Of a stretch of 64,000 nucleotides of DNA, positions 51,408 to 63,398 are shown one piece after another. The stretch comes from Tretioscincus oriximinensis. Its lineage: Eukaryota > Chordata > Lepidosauria > Squamata > Gymnophthalmidae. The notes beneath the pieces were generated by a model. It was given only the letters and a program-made list of their open reading frames with translations, was not told the origin of the DNA and made no database searches. Position 1 is the stretch's first letter; the number at the start of each line of letters is the position of its first letter. A program made the position numbers and the translations under genes. The DNA lies in the NCBI GenBank assembly GCA_022410635.1, contig JAJVDF010000259.1, forward strand, positions 392,142 to 456,141, in the 5' to 3' direction.

Positions 51408-52950
51408 ATAAACATAAGAAGAGCCATACTGGATTAGGCCACAGCCCATCTAGTCCAGCATTCTGTCTCACACAGAGGCCCACCAGATGCACCTGGACAC
51501 CTGTTCATGATTCCCTGCAAATGGTATTTCAAGAGTCCTGCATGTTGCTCCATCCCAGAGGCAACATCCAGATATCCATCCTTGTACCCATTTATACCCT
51601 TGATTCTAGTCCTGTCTTGAAATTATTCAAGCTATTAGCTACCACTACCTCTTTAGGAAGTAACTTCCACAAGCCGATGACCCTCTGGGTCAAAAAATAC
51701 TTTCCTTTGTCTGTTCTCACTTTTCTACCCATCAGTTTTAAGGAGTGCCCTCTGGTCCTAGCGTTGTGTGATAGAGAAAACATGCATGATTTTATACACT
51801 TCAATCAGATCACCTCTCAAACATCACCTTTCGTGGCTGAAGAGGTCCAGACGTTGCAGCCTGATTTCATAAGGGAGGTGCTCCAGACCCTTGATCATTT
51901 TTGTTGCCCTTTTCTGCACCTTCTCTAGTTCCACAATATCCCTCTTGAGATGTGGTAATCAGAATTGAACCCAGTATATCAAATGTGGTATCACCACAGA
52001 TTTATAAAGAGCAAAATAACATTTGCTGACTTGTTTTCGATTCCTTTCCTAATTATCCCCAACATAGAATTTGCTTTTTTTGCTGCTGCTGCATACTGCT
52101 GCATTCATTGAATTGTCCACCAACACACCAAGATCCTTTTCTTGTTCGGTTACAAAAAGCTTGGATACCACCAGGTGGTAGGAGTAGTTGGGTTTCTTTG
52201 CCCCAATGTGCATGACCTTGCACTTGCTTAAATTGAAGTGCATATGCCACTTTGATGCCCACTCATCCATTTTCAGTAGATTACTCTCGAGTGCCTTACA
52301 ATCATTTTCTGTTTTTACTGCCCTGAAGAATTTAGTGTCATCAGCAAACTTGGCTACTTTACTATTTACTTCGGCATCCAAATCATTTATGAATCCAGGA
52401 CAAAGTCTATCCTCTTATACCATGAGTGTGGAGCTTTTTTAGGAGCCTTTGATGAAGGACTTTATCAAAAGCCTTCTGAAAATCTAGATAGATAATATCA
52501 ACTTGATCCCCTTTATCAACATGTTTGTTAACACTCTCAAAGAATTCTAGCAAGTTGGTAAGGCATGATTTACCTTTGCTGAAGCCATGCTGAGTTTCAT
52601 TCAACAATGCGTGCTTCTCCATGTGTTTATTAATTTTGTCATTAATTATGATTTCAAACACTTTACCTGGAACTGATGTTAAACTGATGGGTCTATAATT
52701 TCCGGGATCATCCCGGGATCCTTTTTTGAAGATTGGTGTTACGTTAGCTACCCTCCAATCTACTGGCACTATGCCTGATCTTAAGGAAAGATTAAATATT
52801 TTGGTTAGAAGTTCAGCAATTTCACATTTGAGTTCTTTAACAATTCTTGGGTGAATGTCCTCTGGCCCTGGGGATTTATTGATGTTCAGCTTATTAAGGC
52901 TAGCAAGGATCTCCTCCCTTTTTATCTCTATCCAGTTTAATAAAGGGTGT
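51408..52950 (-). mobile_element. CR1-type LINE with part of its reverse transcriptase deleted
   Basis: On the minus strand, 52950-52407 encodes the front of a reverse transcriptase (SPGPEDIHPRIVKEL, VTPIFKKGSRDDPGNYRPIS, IIYLDFQKAFDKV), and 52381-52049 encodes the later part with FADDTKFF, SKCKVMHIG and KDLGVLVDN. Between GIRG and INDLDAEV the intact family has roughly 50-60 more residues, so an internal block including the usual GVPQGS region is missing. The C-terminus continues out of frame (51804-51592, including TQRVIGLWKLLP) and the 3' UTR runs to 51408. The 5' side breaks off near 52950. The copy is dead. Confidence 0.9.
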
Positions 52951-54250
52951 GAGAGGCGCAGCATCTTGGACAACAGTCCCAAACCCATGTCTGGACTTAC
53001 CTGGGACATAGCCACACCCCTTTTGGGTTGGCCACCTCTGGCGCTTGCCCCTTTCGAAGAGCCCCACTCATACACAATTGAGCGGGTGCCACCAAACACA
53101 CAACGTAACCCAACTCGGTGGGTACCATAAAGCGGCCCATCTGAGGATCCAGGAGGTTGAATAGGGTCCCAACCCAATGCAAACCCAAATTGAGCCCTAC
53201 CCCCAGGATTCAGCTTCCAACCCTTCCCTCAGGGCAAGCTCCATGCCTCTGAACCCTTTAAAGGGCCCTCTTCCAAAATCTAGGACAGTCAGGGGAATCT
53301 GCTTCCATACCAGCTAATAACCATCCCTTAGGCCAGCCAAGATGTGCACCTGCCACCCTAGCCATGACAAAGGGAGGAAGGGATGCTCGTTTCAACAACG
53401 AAAGGCATGGAGGAAGGGGTGATGCTGCCTGTTAAGGCTTATGCTAAGCTCCACCTCCACTGTGACTTCAGCAGCCAGCAACGTGTGCTTCCTGTAGACC
53501 CAGAAGTTAAAGCCCCATCGGCTGTCCAGCCTGGCCCCACAATGCCAGCAACTCCTTGCTCGCCCTACCACGCTGCGAGGTATTTTTTGCTGTTTCTCCA
53601 CCACAGGAATTTTTGTGGCCTCAACTTTAATTAATGGGTCTCTGGGAACTAGGGACACGCTCTTAAAAATAAGGGACATTTGCCAAAAATACGTGACATT
53701 AAAGCCCCCCCTCAAAATTAATAATTAAAGGGGATTTTTAGCTAAATGTGATACTTATATGAGAATAGCACATCACAGATAATTAATGAACAGCTAAAGG
53801 TAATAGTAAGGCACAAGGAAATTTGACATTTAGAGCCAGACAGGGCTCTAAGTGAAAAGGAGCCTTGATAAAGGCTTTTGTGGGCTCCCCAGCTACGACA
53901 AAACCGCAACTTAAAAGGAAAGAAAAAACTATTCACGCCCAAAGATGGCGGGCACAATGAAGATGAGCAAGCGCAAACAACAAGCTCTCCAATGCTCGTC
54001 TTCTGGGCAAACAGCATGGCAGAGGGAGTGAAGCTGCTTTTTAACCCCTTAGCTGAAGCCCTGCCTCCACCGCTCAACAGCAGCCGGCAACGTGCACCGG
54101 GTCGGACCCGGAAGTCAAGCACCGCCACCAACTGCGTCCTGTGAGGAATACAGGACACTTGACTCATAATACAGGGTGATTANTTTTGATCTGAAATACG
54201 GGACGTCCCTTATAATACACGACAGGTGGCTACTTTACTGGGAACCATTC
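52951..54250. repeat. GC-rich region of unknown origin with a duplicated unit
   Basis: Base composition and CpG content are higher than in the surrounding DNA. Units at about 53404-53525 and 54013-54140 are direct copies at moderate identity (both have GCATGG-AGGG-GTGA-GCTGC, CTCCACC, AGCAGCC-GCAACGTG and CCC-GAAGT in order). Further right are AATACAGGACAC, AATACGGGACGTCCC and related ATACxGGACA words. Open frames up to 141 residues exist on the minus strand but match nothing I know. It could be a repeat family or an old retrocopy. Confidence 0.45.
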
Positions 54251-54749
54251 TCATCCACTTGGGAAGGACATTTTCCTTCTTTTGCACAACCCCAAGCAGA
54301 AGTATAAGTATAAATAAATAAGTGTTCACACTCTTTAGCTCCGGAGCAGAAAGTGCAGAACTGTATTCCAGTGTTGGGAGTATTTGAGCAGGCAGTTATC
54401 AGCCCCAGAAGCTGAAAATCTCAGACACTGAAGCATGCACTCAAAATTTGATGATGTCCCTTCCAGTCTTTTCATGGAAGTGATGTCACTCCAGGTGCTA
54501 TTTCCAGAAGCACAGTCTGGATTATGATGTCTCTTCCTGGGCACCCTTTCTGGAAGCAGGGGCAAGAAGTAACATCACAATAATGTCACTCCCAGCCCAG
54601 GTGGAATTCTTTTACATTGCTGTATGAGAATTTCTACTTCGTACAAGAATGGAGCATCTGATAAAATGTATGAGTTTCTCTCACGACTCCCAACACTGCT
54701 GTATTCTAATCTTTCTGCATTCTCTATGGATAGCTCAGCCCTTTCCTCA

Positions 54750-54970
54750 CTGCAACTGGGTGAAAACATGTCATGTGACATGTAGAACATAAGCTAGAGA
54801 ATACAGCACTTTTTTTAGGAATGCTTTCTGACAACTTAAAGCAGTCCATGCAAAGTAAGTTTAAGGCATGTTTTAGAAATAAAGCTTTTAGAATGATTGG
54901 GGAATAATGAAGAAATGTGAATGCTGTGTTTGTCCCTGCTAACTGATTCAAATGCAGAAAGACCCTAGTA
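54750..54970 (-). repeat. Dispersed repeat, family R1 (inverted, partial)
   Basis: CACTGCAACTGGGTGAAAAC and ATGTCATGTGACATGTAG are the inverted forms of words in the copies at 41683 and 42822. The resemblance to the right of about 54830 is weak. Confidence 0.4.
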
Positions 54971-55564
54971 GATCACAATAAATGTCTTTACTGCTTCCCC
55001 AGCCTACCCAGACTCTCTTTAGCTACTCACATGACTGTTGTTAAAAACTTGAACTTCCAGACCTTTAGCAGTTTTGGAGCTTCCTGAGAAGCTTGTGCTC
55101 ATGCTACCAGGATCAAAGGAATTCTTGTAACAAGTGTGTTTGTGCAGCTGATTTCATGCTTGATTGCTTCTAAGGTCAGAAGAGAATATCTCTGGACTTG
55201 AAAAATAAGCTTATCTGCCCTTCTCTTGGCTCCCTCTATGATGTTCTCTACTTCACAGGAACAAGTGGGGNTTTTGCCTAACTTCACTTCCTGTTCCCAC
55301 AGCACAAGACAAGTCATAAAGCCCAGGAAGGGTTACAGTATAGCAAAGGATTAATGAGCATGCACAGCAGAATCAAATTCGAGGAAAACAAATGTTTGAT
55401 ATGGCTGGAAATAATGGCATGTATTAATCTCTCATTTCCAATGAACCTTATAGTAGAAGGATGTTTTCAAACCCAGAGATAACCGGTGACAGTCTTCCAA
55501 GACTTCTATCAGTCCTCAAATCAACAGCGTTCTCTTGCTTTATTATTTGGAAGTTTATTTTTTC

Positions 55565-55695
55565 CCTGTTCTTCTTCAATGGAAGCCTTCAAACATAGAC
55601 AAAATGGTCACATGGCATGGTTTAATAAGCCTTGCACTGAACAGAAGGTTAGGCCCCAGTGATCCTGGAGGGCATCTCCAACCCACGATATGATT
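55565..55695 (+). mobile_element. CR1-type LINE 3' terminus (short)
   Basis: AATGGAAGCCTTCAAACATAG, AGAAGGTTAGGCCCCAGTGA and TCCTGGAGGGCATCTCCAAC in CR1 3' order; decayed. Confidence 0.55.
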
Positions 55696-57386
55696 TTAAA
55701 TTGCCATGTTTGATACCAGTATTATTGATGGCACTAGATATGGAGAACATCAGGCCTTAATCACGACTAGGTTCAGCATGAAAACACACGGCAACATTAT
55801 CTATATTCTACATTATCTAAACCAAAGATGGTTTTTTATGACTTAGAGGATGCTGTTTTGCTGATATGTTCCTTCACTCTGAAAGTGGATTGAAGTTAGA
55901 TTAGGTGTGACCAAGGCATCAGTTATCGACTAATTAGACATAAAGGGAACTAGAGACACTGATGGCATAAGCAAAGCTAGTCTTCTTTGAAGTTTCCCTT
56001 TCTTTTCTGCGCTTCTTTTGTGGAAATCTGTTNTTCGCTGAATTAGCTAGCTGAGGATGTAGGTGTGCTGTAAGGACACTACTGCCCTCTACTGTGCATA
56101 TTTCTCTGAGTTCTACCTCAGAATGATAGATTGACTTAGAAGCATGTATGAATTTATGGGTCATTCTCTAGCTTTTTTACAAATCCTCCGAGAGAAGGAA
56201 GGAACACCAAAGGGAAGTGAACCCAGAATCGACCTGCTTACCTGCCTATAGAAAAGTAAAGTTTCCACCACCATGCTATGTATTAGAGNGTTCCAGGAGT
56301 AGGCTTTGGACAGTAATAAAAAAACATCCTTTCCTCAGCACCTATAAGGAGCAGCCTTATTGGGTAGCAATTTGCATGTCCAGTGTTGTCTAGAATTTTT
56401 CAGGACGTGGGGCTGAAGATTGGTTGAAGATTCCTGCAGGCAGATGAAATATCTTGGTAAAGGCTCACATGGTCTTGAAAATGTGCTGCAAAATAGCTGT
56501 AAAGTCCCAGAACAACAAAAAAACTAGCTTTGTTGGGTTGGGACTCTGAGACCAAGTAAGTCATGGATTCCAANCCCAGATCAATTCAGGAGCAAGTTNA
56601 CACAACTCTGAGTTGCAATCTTCTCATTGATGATAATAAATTTGAATCCACAGCTACCTTGAAGGACTTTTCAAATACCTTTCATAATTTATCCACTCAT
56701 CTGTCATGTGGGATGCTTCTGCTGCTGCTCATGGTTGTTGTTCTTATTGGTATCCAGCTGTGTATTTCTTCTACACATCAACCTTAATATTTACTTGCAA
56801 CATGTCTAAAAACCTGCTATTTCAGATTTATTTTTGGAAATTATAACCCTTGTCATGCCTTTGATCCTTATGTTCTGCTTCCTGCCTTTTACATATACGC
56901 CAAGCATATATATTTTCATGCTCATTTGTGTTGTTTTCATCTTTGTTCTTATGATGTAGCTAAAGTCTATGCCTCTGATCCATATGTTTAGAACAAGATG
57001 ATGCATTAATTGAACATTTTCCAATTGAGGCCAAGATTTTGTCATCACCTAGGAGCACAACACAGGGAAAAAGATGTTCCACAGCTCAACTTCAATTGCC
57101 TCAGGCATCAACTTTGTCAAATATTGTGGGACCCAAGCCAGCAAACCATTACAAAGCCAATGAAGCGATAGTTGGCTTATCATTTGTACCTCTTTCCTAT
57201 GGCATTTTTCCTATATAGGTGAGCATTCTGTTTTGCTGACCTATTTAGGAAGTGGCCAAATTCTGAACCATGGGATATAATGAACTTTAATGTCCATCTG
57301 TCCTTTGGCTACAGAACTGTAACTCATTGGAATGATACCTTAGAAACTACCTTCAGTCTAGCACCCTACCTACCTGCATAGACTGC

Positions 57387-57533
57387 GGCTGCACTCCTAC
57401 ATCACTTATTTATTCCACAATAACTGGATATTTCACAATAAAGCACTGTAGACACAGATTTATTCCAGAATATCCATGCTTTGTGGAATATCCAGTTATA
57501 ATACAATAAATAAGTGATGTGTTGATGCAGCCT
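57387..57533. mobile_element. Hairpin repeat
   Basis: GGCTGCACTCCTACATCACT pairs with AAGTGATGTGTTGATGCAGCC, and inner ATAACTGGATATT with AATATCCAGTTAT. Solitary in this window. Confidence 0.65.
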
Positions 57534-57604
57534 ATATTTATACATTCTTTAGATAAATAGGGGCATTAAAGTTGCTTTTGCCATTTTCATTGTTGAAAGT
57601 CATA

Positions 57605-57880
57605 TCGAGAAGAAGAAGAAAAAGAAAAAGAAGAAGAAGGAGGAGGAGGACGAGGAGGAGGAGGAGAAACTCAAAGTGGCTTACAAGCAATTTTTTGCCT
57701 GAAAGCTTATATTCTATTTTCCCCATCACATTGAGATGATGGTACCTATTCAACTACTTGCGATTACTCACTTTTGAACAGCTAGGTTGGCTGAAGCTAA
57801 AGCTAGTAGGGAGTGCTTAGTCCTCTCTGCAGCAGATATAATGCCTCAAAAGAGTTACTCTCTGTTGAAAGGCCACCAAA
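57605..57880 (-). mobile_element. tRNA-derived SINE (family A) with expanded tail
   Basis: Inverted SINE body (CAAAGTGGCTTACAAG, TTCCCCATCAC, AGCTAGGTTGGCTGAAGC) whose 3' tail is a run of GAA/GGA triplets at 57608-57666, an example of the SINE tail growing into a microsatellite. Confidence 0.68.
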
Positions 57881-57944
57881 TAATTAAACATTGAAATAAA
57901 CCAAATAATTAAATATTTATGCCCCTTTGCTGAAATGGGTGAGT

Positions 57945-58435
57945 ATAGTCAAAGTTATGTTGTGGGAGTTGAAACATAAAGACTGAACCTGAATAAGGGA
58001 TGTTTTTGAATAGTGCTGGAGAAGACTTTTAGGAGTTTCTTGGACTGCAAGAAAATCAAATGAATACTTACTGTTCCTTGGAAGGACAAAAACGGATGCT
58101 AAAATTCAAATGTACTTTAGCCATGTAATGAATGATAAGGCAGACTCATGGTAAAACGTTCTGGTGTTCAAAAAGATGGTAGGTTAAAGGGAAAGGGGGT
58201 GACAGAGGATGAAATAGATACTATCAAAGAGGTAACATCAGCTTGCAGAGGTAACATCAGAGACAATATCATGATGTAGCTGAACATATGGACATAGACT
58301 TTGGCTAGATCATGATGTCACATATGTAACATCAGCTTGCAGAAGGCAGAATTCAGAAGAGCTTGGCATGCTATGGTCCATGGGGACACAGAGATTTAGA
58401 CATGACTCAACAACTGAACAATAATAACTGTTCCT
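57945..58435 (+). mobile_element. RTE-BovB LINE 3' end
   Basis: AATAGTGCTGGAGAAGACTT-TTAGGAGTTTCTTGGACTGC-AAGAAAATCAAATGAA translates with interruptions to the end of the BovB reading frame (S-AGED...LGLQENQMN). The 3' end reads GGCATGCTATGGTCCATGGG, then ATGACTCAACAACTGAACAA, which is the BovB-type terminus. A short piece (AACATCAGCTTGCAGA) is repeated at about 58226 and 58327. Confidence 0.75.
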
Positions 58436-59039
58436 TCCAAGAAACTCAGACTACAGCTACAGGTATCTTCTTCAACATTTTTATTTGCACCCCCAACTTG
58501 TACACGTTTTCCTGAAATACAGTATCTGCCTTCAAATCAACCTCTGAACCTCTTGACCAAGTGGAGACAAACTGATCTCCTAGATCCAGGACTGATACTC
58601 TAATAATTCTTGGCCTGTGACACTATGGCCTTCAGTTGCCTCTATCAGATTTCTTCCATGATCGTTCTTCAGAACAGAGGAGATTTCAAACCTTAACAAG
58701 GCATTAGGATTAAATGACTTATTACGTTCCTTCCAATTTTTGTATTCTATTATTTGATTTCTACCTCTTGTGTCTCCGATTTTCCCACAAAGTGTGTCTT
58801 TGACTGTGTTTGATCACATCCTCGGTTTTGTTTCAGTAAACTTCTATTGGGGCTCCTTTTACCAAAAACAATTCTGACTCTTTATAGAAGCCTTTTCAGA
58901 TTTTTTAAAACTTCCTATTATGTTCCACTTGAAAAGAACATTCTTAGTTTACTTTAAATGGTGTTTTCAATAGAATTCCAGTGACCTTCCTTGATAGGTG
59001 ACCTACTTTTAGTTTGTAGTGTGACATCTTGCTGTGGTT

Positions 59040-59115
59040 GTTTATTTATTTATTTGATCTATACCACCTTTATCTGAAGATCTCAAGGAGGTGTACAATA
59101 AAAACAAAATTATAT
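59040..59115 (-). mobile_element. Short L2-type inverted tail
   Basis: (TTTA)n, TGATCTATACCACC, AAGATCTCAAGGAGG and A-rich run, as in the other inverted L2 ends. Confidence 0.5.
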
Positions 59116-59169
59116 TAATGTTAATTAATTAATTGTTGTGTCTGAAAGTAGGGAAGGGAGAACTGTTAT

Positions 59170-59617
59170 TTTTCAACCAATGGCCAGGTTATATTACAAT
59201 AATGGGATATTTTATATTATAGAAATTATGAAGTTTGATCACTTAAGACAATGAAGATTTATTTACAATGGGATATTAATAAAACAAATGTGGAAAAAAT
59301 GGGAAAAGCTTGTACAATACAGGGGAAAAGCTATTCAAGAATGGAGAGGTCCTTATGAAAAAATGAGTGCCGTGTTCTTCTTTCAATGATCCAAAGATGG
59401 TTGTAATAAGTGAAGATATAACTAAAGTCTGCAGGGGAAGGGGGGCAAGATGGATTCTAAGGGTGGGGACATTTTATATTAGTTCATGGTTAGATTGATG
59501 ATTATCTTTATATTTTGGGGGGAAAACTCAAATTCTATTTGGGAGTTGTATGTATATTGTATTTTGTTTACTGTAGTTTGTATTGTTTTTGTTATATAGT
59601 ACTGATTAAAATAAATT
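59170..59617 (+). mobile_element. Possible L1-type LINE 3' end
   Basis: Decayed frame fragments (GGGAAAAGCTATTCAAGAA; GGGACATTTTATATTAGTTC) followed by T/G-rich sequence and ATTAAAATAAATTCCC. It fits an L1-type 3' end, without target duplications that I can find. Confidence 0.35.
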
Positions 59618-60660
59618 CCCACCCATCCCCTCCCACCTCCATAAGGGGCAGTTTTTGCCTCGATGCCTTCCCTTCTTACTGCTAACATCCCCTGACCTAG
59701 CTGGGTTGTATAAGCCAGAATCGTTTCTTTCTTTTCTTTAATGGCAGGTTTCTAGTCACATATACTTCATGCAAATGTTTGTAGCCTTTACCCTGTTTAA
59801 CAAATTACATAACTAATTCATCCTAAGAGACATTCTTAGCTTTCTGGGGTTTGAACCACTGCCACTAAAAAGGTGCCGGTAGAAAAGAGAAATATTCTTT
59901 GAAAAGAGTTACAAAATGTAGTTCCCAGTTCATAATTCTAGGGCACAGATAGTTCTTTCAGTGTTTTCCAATATTTTTTTTTAAAAGTGCTGGAGGCCAG
60001 GGTTAGATTAAACGTATGAGAATTTGGCAGGAATCATTGTTAGTAGACCATATTCAATCTGTTTCCATTTGCTGGTGAAATTTCTAAAGATCCCATTCAA
60101 AGAGGGCAGCCAATGCTATTAACATTACTCAGATCATTTCCTCAGCAGCTACTTTGGATGATGATATATTGGTTACAACTTTTCATTTTATTTCAAGAGT
60201 GAGGACAGAAATAAGAAGCTTGGGCTACATCCACACTGTACTTGTTTATTCTGGATTTTCCAGATAATCCGTTTAATCGGGTTTCCGGCTTTAAGGTGCT
60301 GTATTCATATTGTTACAGTTCATTCCAGACTTTGTCATCCTAACAGTTCTTGGCAAATGAGATTTTCCATGCTCGTGACACTCTCTCATGGCAGCCATTT
60401 TGTTTGGTGATTGAAGTTCAGTAGTCGCTCCTCCCAAATGCTATTAGTTAGTTTGCTGTTAGTATTAGATTTCATACACACAAACTTTTTCTGAGGTAAG
60501 GGAAGGTTTATGGGAATGTAAACATCAACATCCTCATTTTTGTTCACTAAAAATTATCCACTTTAACCCTACATCCTGATTTGACAGTTGGTTTTCCCGG
60601 TTTACTGATAATCCAGCTAATTGGCTTTTAAACATGCATTCTATTGGTCTATCTAACATA

Positions 60661-60856
60661 GGCTGACCAGATGACCCCTGGGGGGGTGAAAACCCATTTT
60701 TGGGCTGCCTCCCAGGGTTTTTTTAGAAAAAAAAATGAAAAAACAAAAAAAGTTTCAAAAAAATTTTTTTTTGAAAACAAATTCCTCAGAAAAAACTGGG
60801 AGGCACCCCAAGACTGGGTTTTCAACCCCCCCAAAAAAGTGGTCATCTGGTCAACT
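60661..60856. mobile_element. Palindromic MITE, family H1 (TA target)
   Basis: Left end GGCTGACCAGATGACCCC, right end GGTCATCTGGTCAACT, with TA at 60659-60660 and 60857-60858; 196 bp. Right terminal bases are slightly changed. The open frames on both strands are artefacts of the palindrome. Confidence 0.83.
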
Positions 60857-60948
60857 TAATCTAACAGGCTGGTGAGGCAAATGTAATAGAGAGTTGACTT
60901 TCAATCAGATTACTGTCTCTGCCTGTGTGCATCTGAGATTCCTTGGTC

Positions 60949-61190
60949 CTGGGTGGCAAGAATCTTCAGCAGAACATGTTTCCGATGGAATGATTCCAAA
61001 TTCTTAGGCAAAAATCTAATCTTTGTGAAAATCAAAGCAGATGAGCAGGATAAATTTATGCAGAGCACACACATGGGTGCCACAAAGTCTTGCCTATCAG
61101 TAAGGAGTAAGAAACATTAATGGGAATGGAGCAGTTAACTTGAATAGAGCATTCACACTATCAATTCTCCAACAATTATTTGCAGTCTAT
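60949..61190 (+). repeat. Duplicated segment, copy 1
   Basis: ATTCCTTGGTCCTGGGTGGC, AAGAATCTTCAGCAGAA and ATGGAATGATTCC, then ACACACACATGGGTG-like and AATGGAGCAGT recur in the same order at 63520-63765. I recognise no gene or known family. Confidence 0.7.
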
Positions 61191-61324
61191 AGTGCCAAAA
61201 AAGACCTCATTATCACTTGCTGCCACAGGCATGGAGAGATCACCTTTCCTACCTATGAATTTGCCTGCATTTCCCATGAAACCCTGCTGTAAATCCTAGT
61301 TTGTAACTTGTTTATCTATATCCC

Positions 61325-61390
61325 TTTCTGCCATTGAGCAGGAGGTTGGATCTGATGACCCTGGAGGTCTCTTCCAACTCTATGATCTCT
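61325..61390 (+). mobile_element. CR1-type LINE 3' terminus (short)
   Basis: GAGCAGGAGGTTGGATCTGA, TGACCCTGGAGGTCTCTTCC and AACTCTATGATCTCT match the CR1 3' end. Confidence 0.75.
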
Positions 61391-61479
61391 CTAGTTCCAT
61401 GTGTGCCGTGTAAAGCCATTGAAGGCATCACAGTTGGCCCATCTACTTTCCTTGCTTCTCTCCACTTCACACATATAAA

Positions 61480-61501
61480 TACACACACACACACACACAC
61501 A
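61480..61501. repeat. (CA)n microsatellite
   Basis: About 11 AC units. Confidence 0.97.
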
Positions 61502-62099
61502 TGTATATGGCTTCCCAAGACTACATACAGAAGTGACTGATATTGTAAGCAGGTACATGCCCAGTATAAATTTGGGGAAAGGAAAAGGGGGATTAAATTT
61601 GATGTTCTTTCCCCGTTTCTTTCCATAACACACCAGTACTATTAAGAGCAGTTCGGCTCTAGCTGTTTTTATTCATTACCAGTTTTTAGCTCAGGAAAAA
61701 CACATGTACACCATCTGTTTGTGTACATTTTTTTCACTGTGAAATCTTCTACAGCTATGTACTATTATTAATGGCTGGGCTTGTTTTCCAGTTTCCTTGT
61801 AAGAAGCAATGGAATTACAATCTCTTTAACATGAGTTGTGTTGTCTTGGAGATTGAGATTCCAAAATTCTGTTCTTGTTAACAACTGTGAAATTTGCACA
61901 TGTGAACATCTGAGAAGGCATATGCTTGCATCCTCAAAAGAGTCCAGTGAAAGTTTTCTATTTCACTATATTAGTTCCTCAAAGCACAATCATATACACC
62001 ACTCCCAGCACTGTACTCCACTCTGCTAAACCAAATTGAACATTGGGAGTTGTGGTTCAGGAACATCTGGAGGGCCACCAGTTTGACATCTCTGATATA

Positions 62100-62172
62100 C
62101 ACTACATATTGCCAAAAGTATTCACTTACTTACTCATACAAGTGAATGCAGGTATACTTTTGGCTATATAGT
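62100..62172. mobile_element. Minimal Tc1-type MITE (73 bp)
   Basis: Ends CACTACATATTGCCAAAAGT and ACTTTTGGCTATATAGTG are inverted copies of the Tc1-type terminus (CACTATAT-GCCAAAAGT). It is preceded by TA; the right flank is CA. Almost nothing remains but the two terminal repeats. Confidence 0.75.
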
Positions 62173-62194
62173 GCATCAGTTTGTTTCACATTTG

Positions 62195-62372
62195 GCAGAA
62201 ATTGACTTTTTAAGGGAAAGAAGGCTAAAAAGATTGGGAATTTTATCCCGCCCAGTATGGGAGGTAAAGTGGAGGGCCTTCATTACCTATGTGATATTTC
62301 ATAAGATGTATTCACCCATGGCATTTATGATATATTGGATTTTGGATTTGAAAAGATTTACCTAAGATTTAG
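62195..62372 (+). mobile_element. L1-type LINE fragment truncated by the gap
   Basis: GCAGAAATTGACTTTTTAAGG to AAAAGATTTACCTAAG is closely similar to 51007-51187 and encodes the same C-terminal residues (RERRLKRLG...WILDLKRFT). It runs into the unknown bases at 62373. Confidence 0.8.
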
Positions 62373-63232
62373 NNNNNNNNNNNNNNNNNNNNNNNNNNNN
62401 NNNNNNNNNNNNNNNNNNNNNNNNNNNNNNNNNNNNNNNNNNNNNNNNNNNNNNNNNNNNNNNNNNNNNNNNNNNNNNNNNNNNNNNNNNNNNNNNNNNN
62501 NNNNNNNNNNNNNNNNNNNNNNNNNNNNNNNNNNNNNNNNNNNNNNNNNNNNNNNNNNNNNNNNNNNNNNNNNNNNNNNNNNNNNNNNNNNNNNNNNNNN
62601 NNNNNNNNNNNNNNNNNNNNNNNNNNNNNNNNNNNNNNNNNNNNNNNNNNNNNNNNNNNNNNNNNNNNNNNNNNNNNNNNNNNNNNNNNNNNNNNNNNNN
62701 NNNNNNNNNNNNNNNNNNNNNNNNNNNNNNNNNNNNNNNNNNNNNNNNNNNNNNNNNNNNNNNNNNNNNNNNNNNNNNNNNNNNNNNNNNNNNNNNNNNN
62801 NNNNNNNNNNNNNNNNNNNNNNNNNNNNNNNNNNNNNNNNNNNNNNNNNNNNNNNNNNNNNNNNNNNNNNNNNNNNNNNNNNNNNNNNNNNNNNNNNNNN
62901 NNNNNNNNNNNNNNNNNNNNNNNNNNNNNNNNNNNNNNNNNNNNNNNNNNNNNNNNNNNNNNNNNNNNNNNNNNNNNNNNNNNNNNNNNNNNNNNNNNNN
63001 NNNNNNNNNNNNNNNNNNNNNNNNNNNNNNNNNNNNNNNNNNNNNNNNNNNNNNNNNNNNNNNNNNNNNNNNNNNNNNNNNNNNNNNNNNNNNNNNNNNN
63101 NNNNNNNNNNNNNNNNNNNNNNNNNNNNNNNNNNNNNNNNNNNNNNNNNNNNNNNNNNNNNNNNNNNNNNNNNNNNNNNNNNNNNNNNNNNNNNNNNNNN
63201 NNNNNNNNNNNNNNNNNNNNNNNNNNNNNNNN
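62373..63232. other. Assembly gap (860 N)
   Basis: Run of unknown bases. The open frames that cross it are meaningless. Confidence 1.
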
Positions 63233-63398
63233 TCTCCAAGTCTCGCAAGATTTTCCATTTTTCCACAATAGAAGACCCTACAAAACCTTTTTTAGTGGAT
63301 TTACATAGTAGTCCGAAATGAAGGCTTAGAAAATGTGTCCTTTTAGTGAGTGGATTCAGCCTGATGTAAGTATCACAGTGGTAAAAATTCTCTGTAGA

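Noticed and set aside
53742..54167. 141-residue minus-strand frame
   Set aside because: Lies in the GC-rich repeat-like region, has no recognisable domain, and the related unit at 53404 does not keep the frame.
62335..63321. Open frames of about 300 residues across 62335-63321 on both strands
   Set aside because: They consist of unknown bases in an assembly gap.
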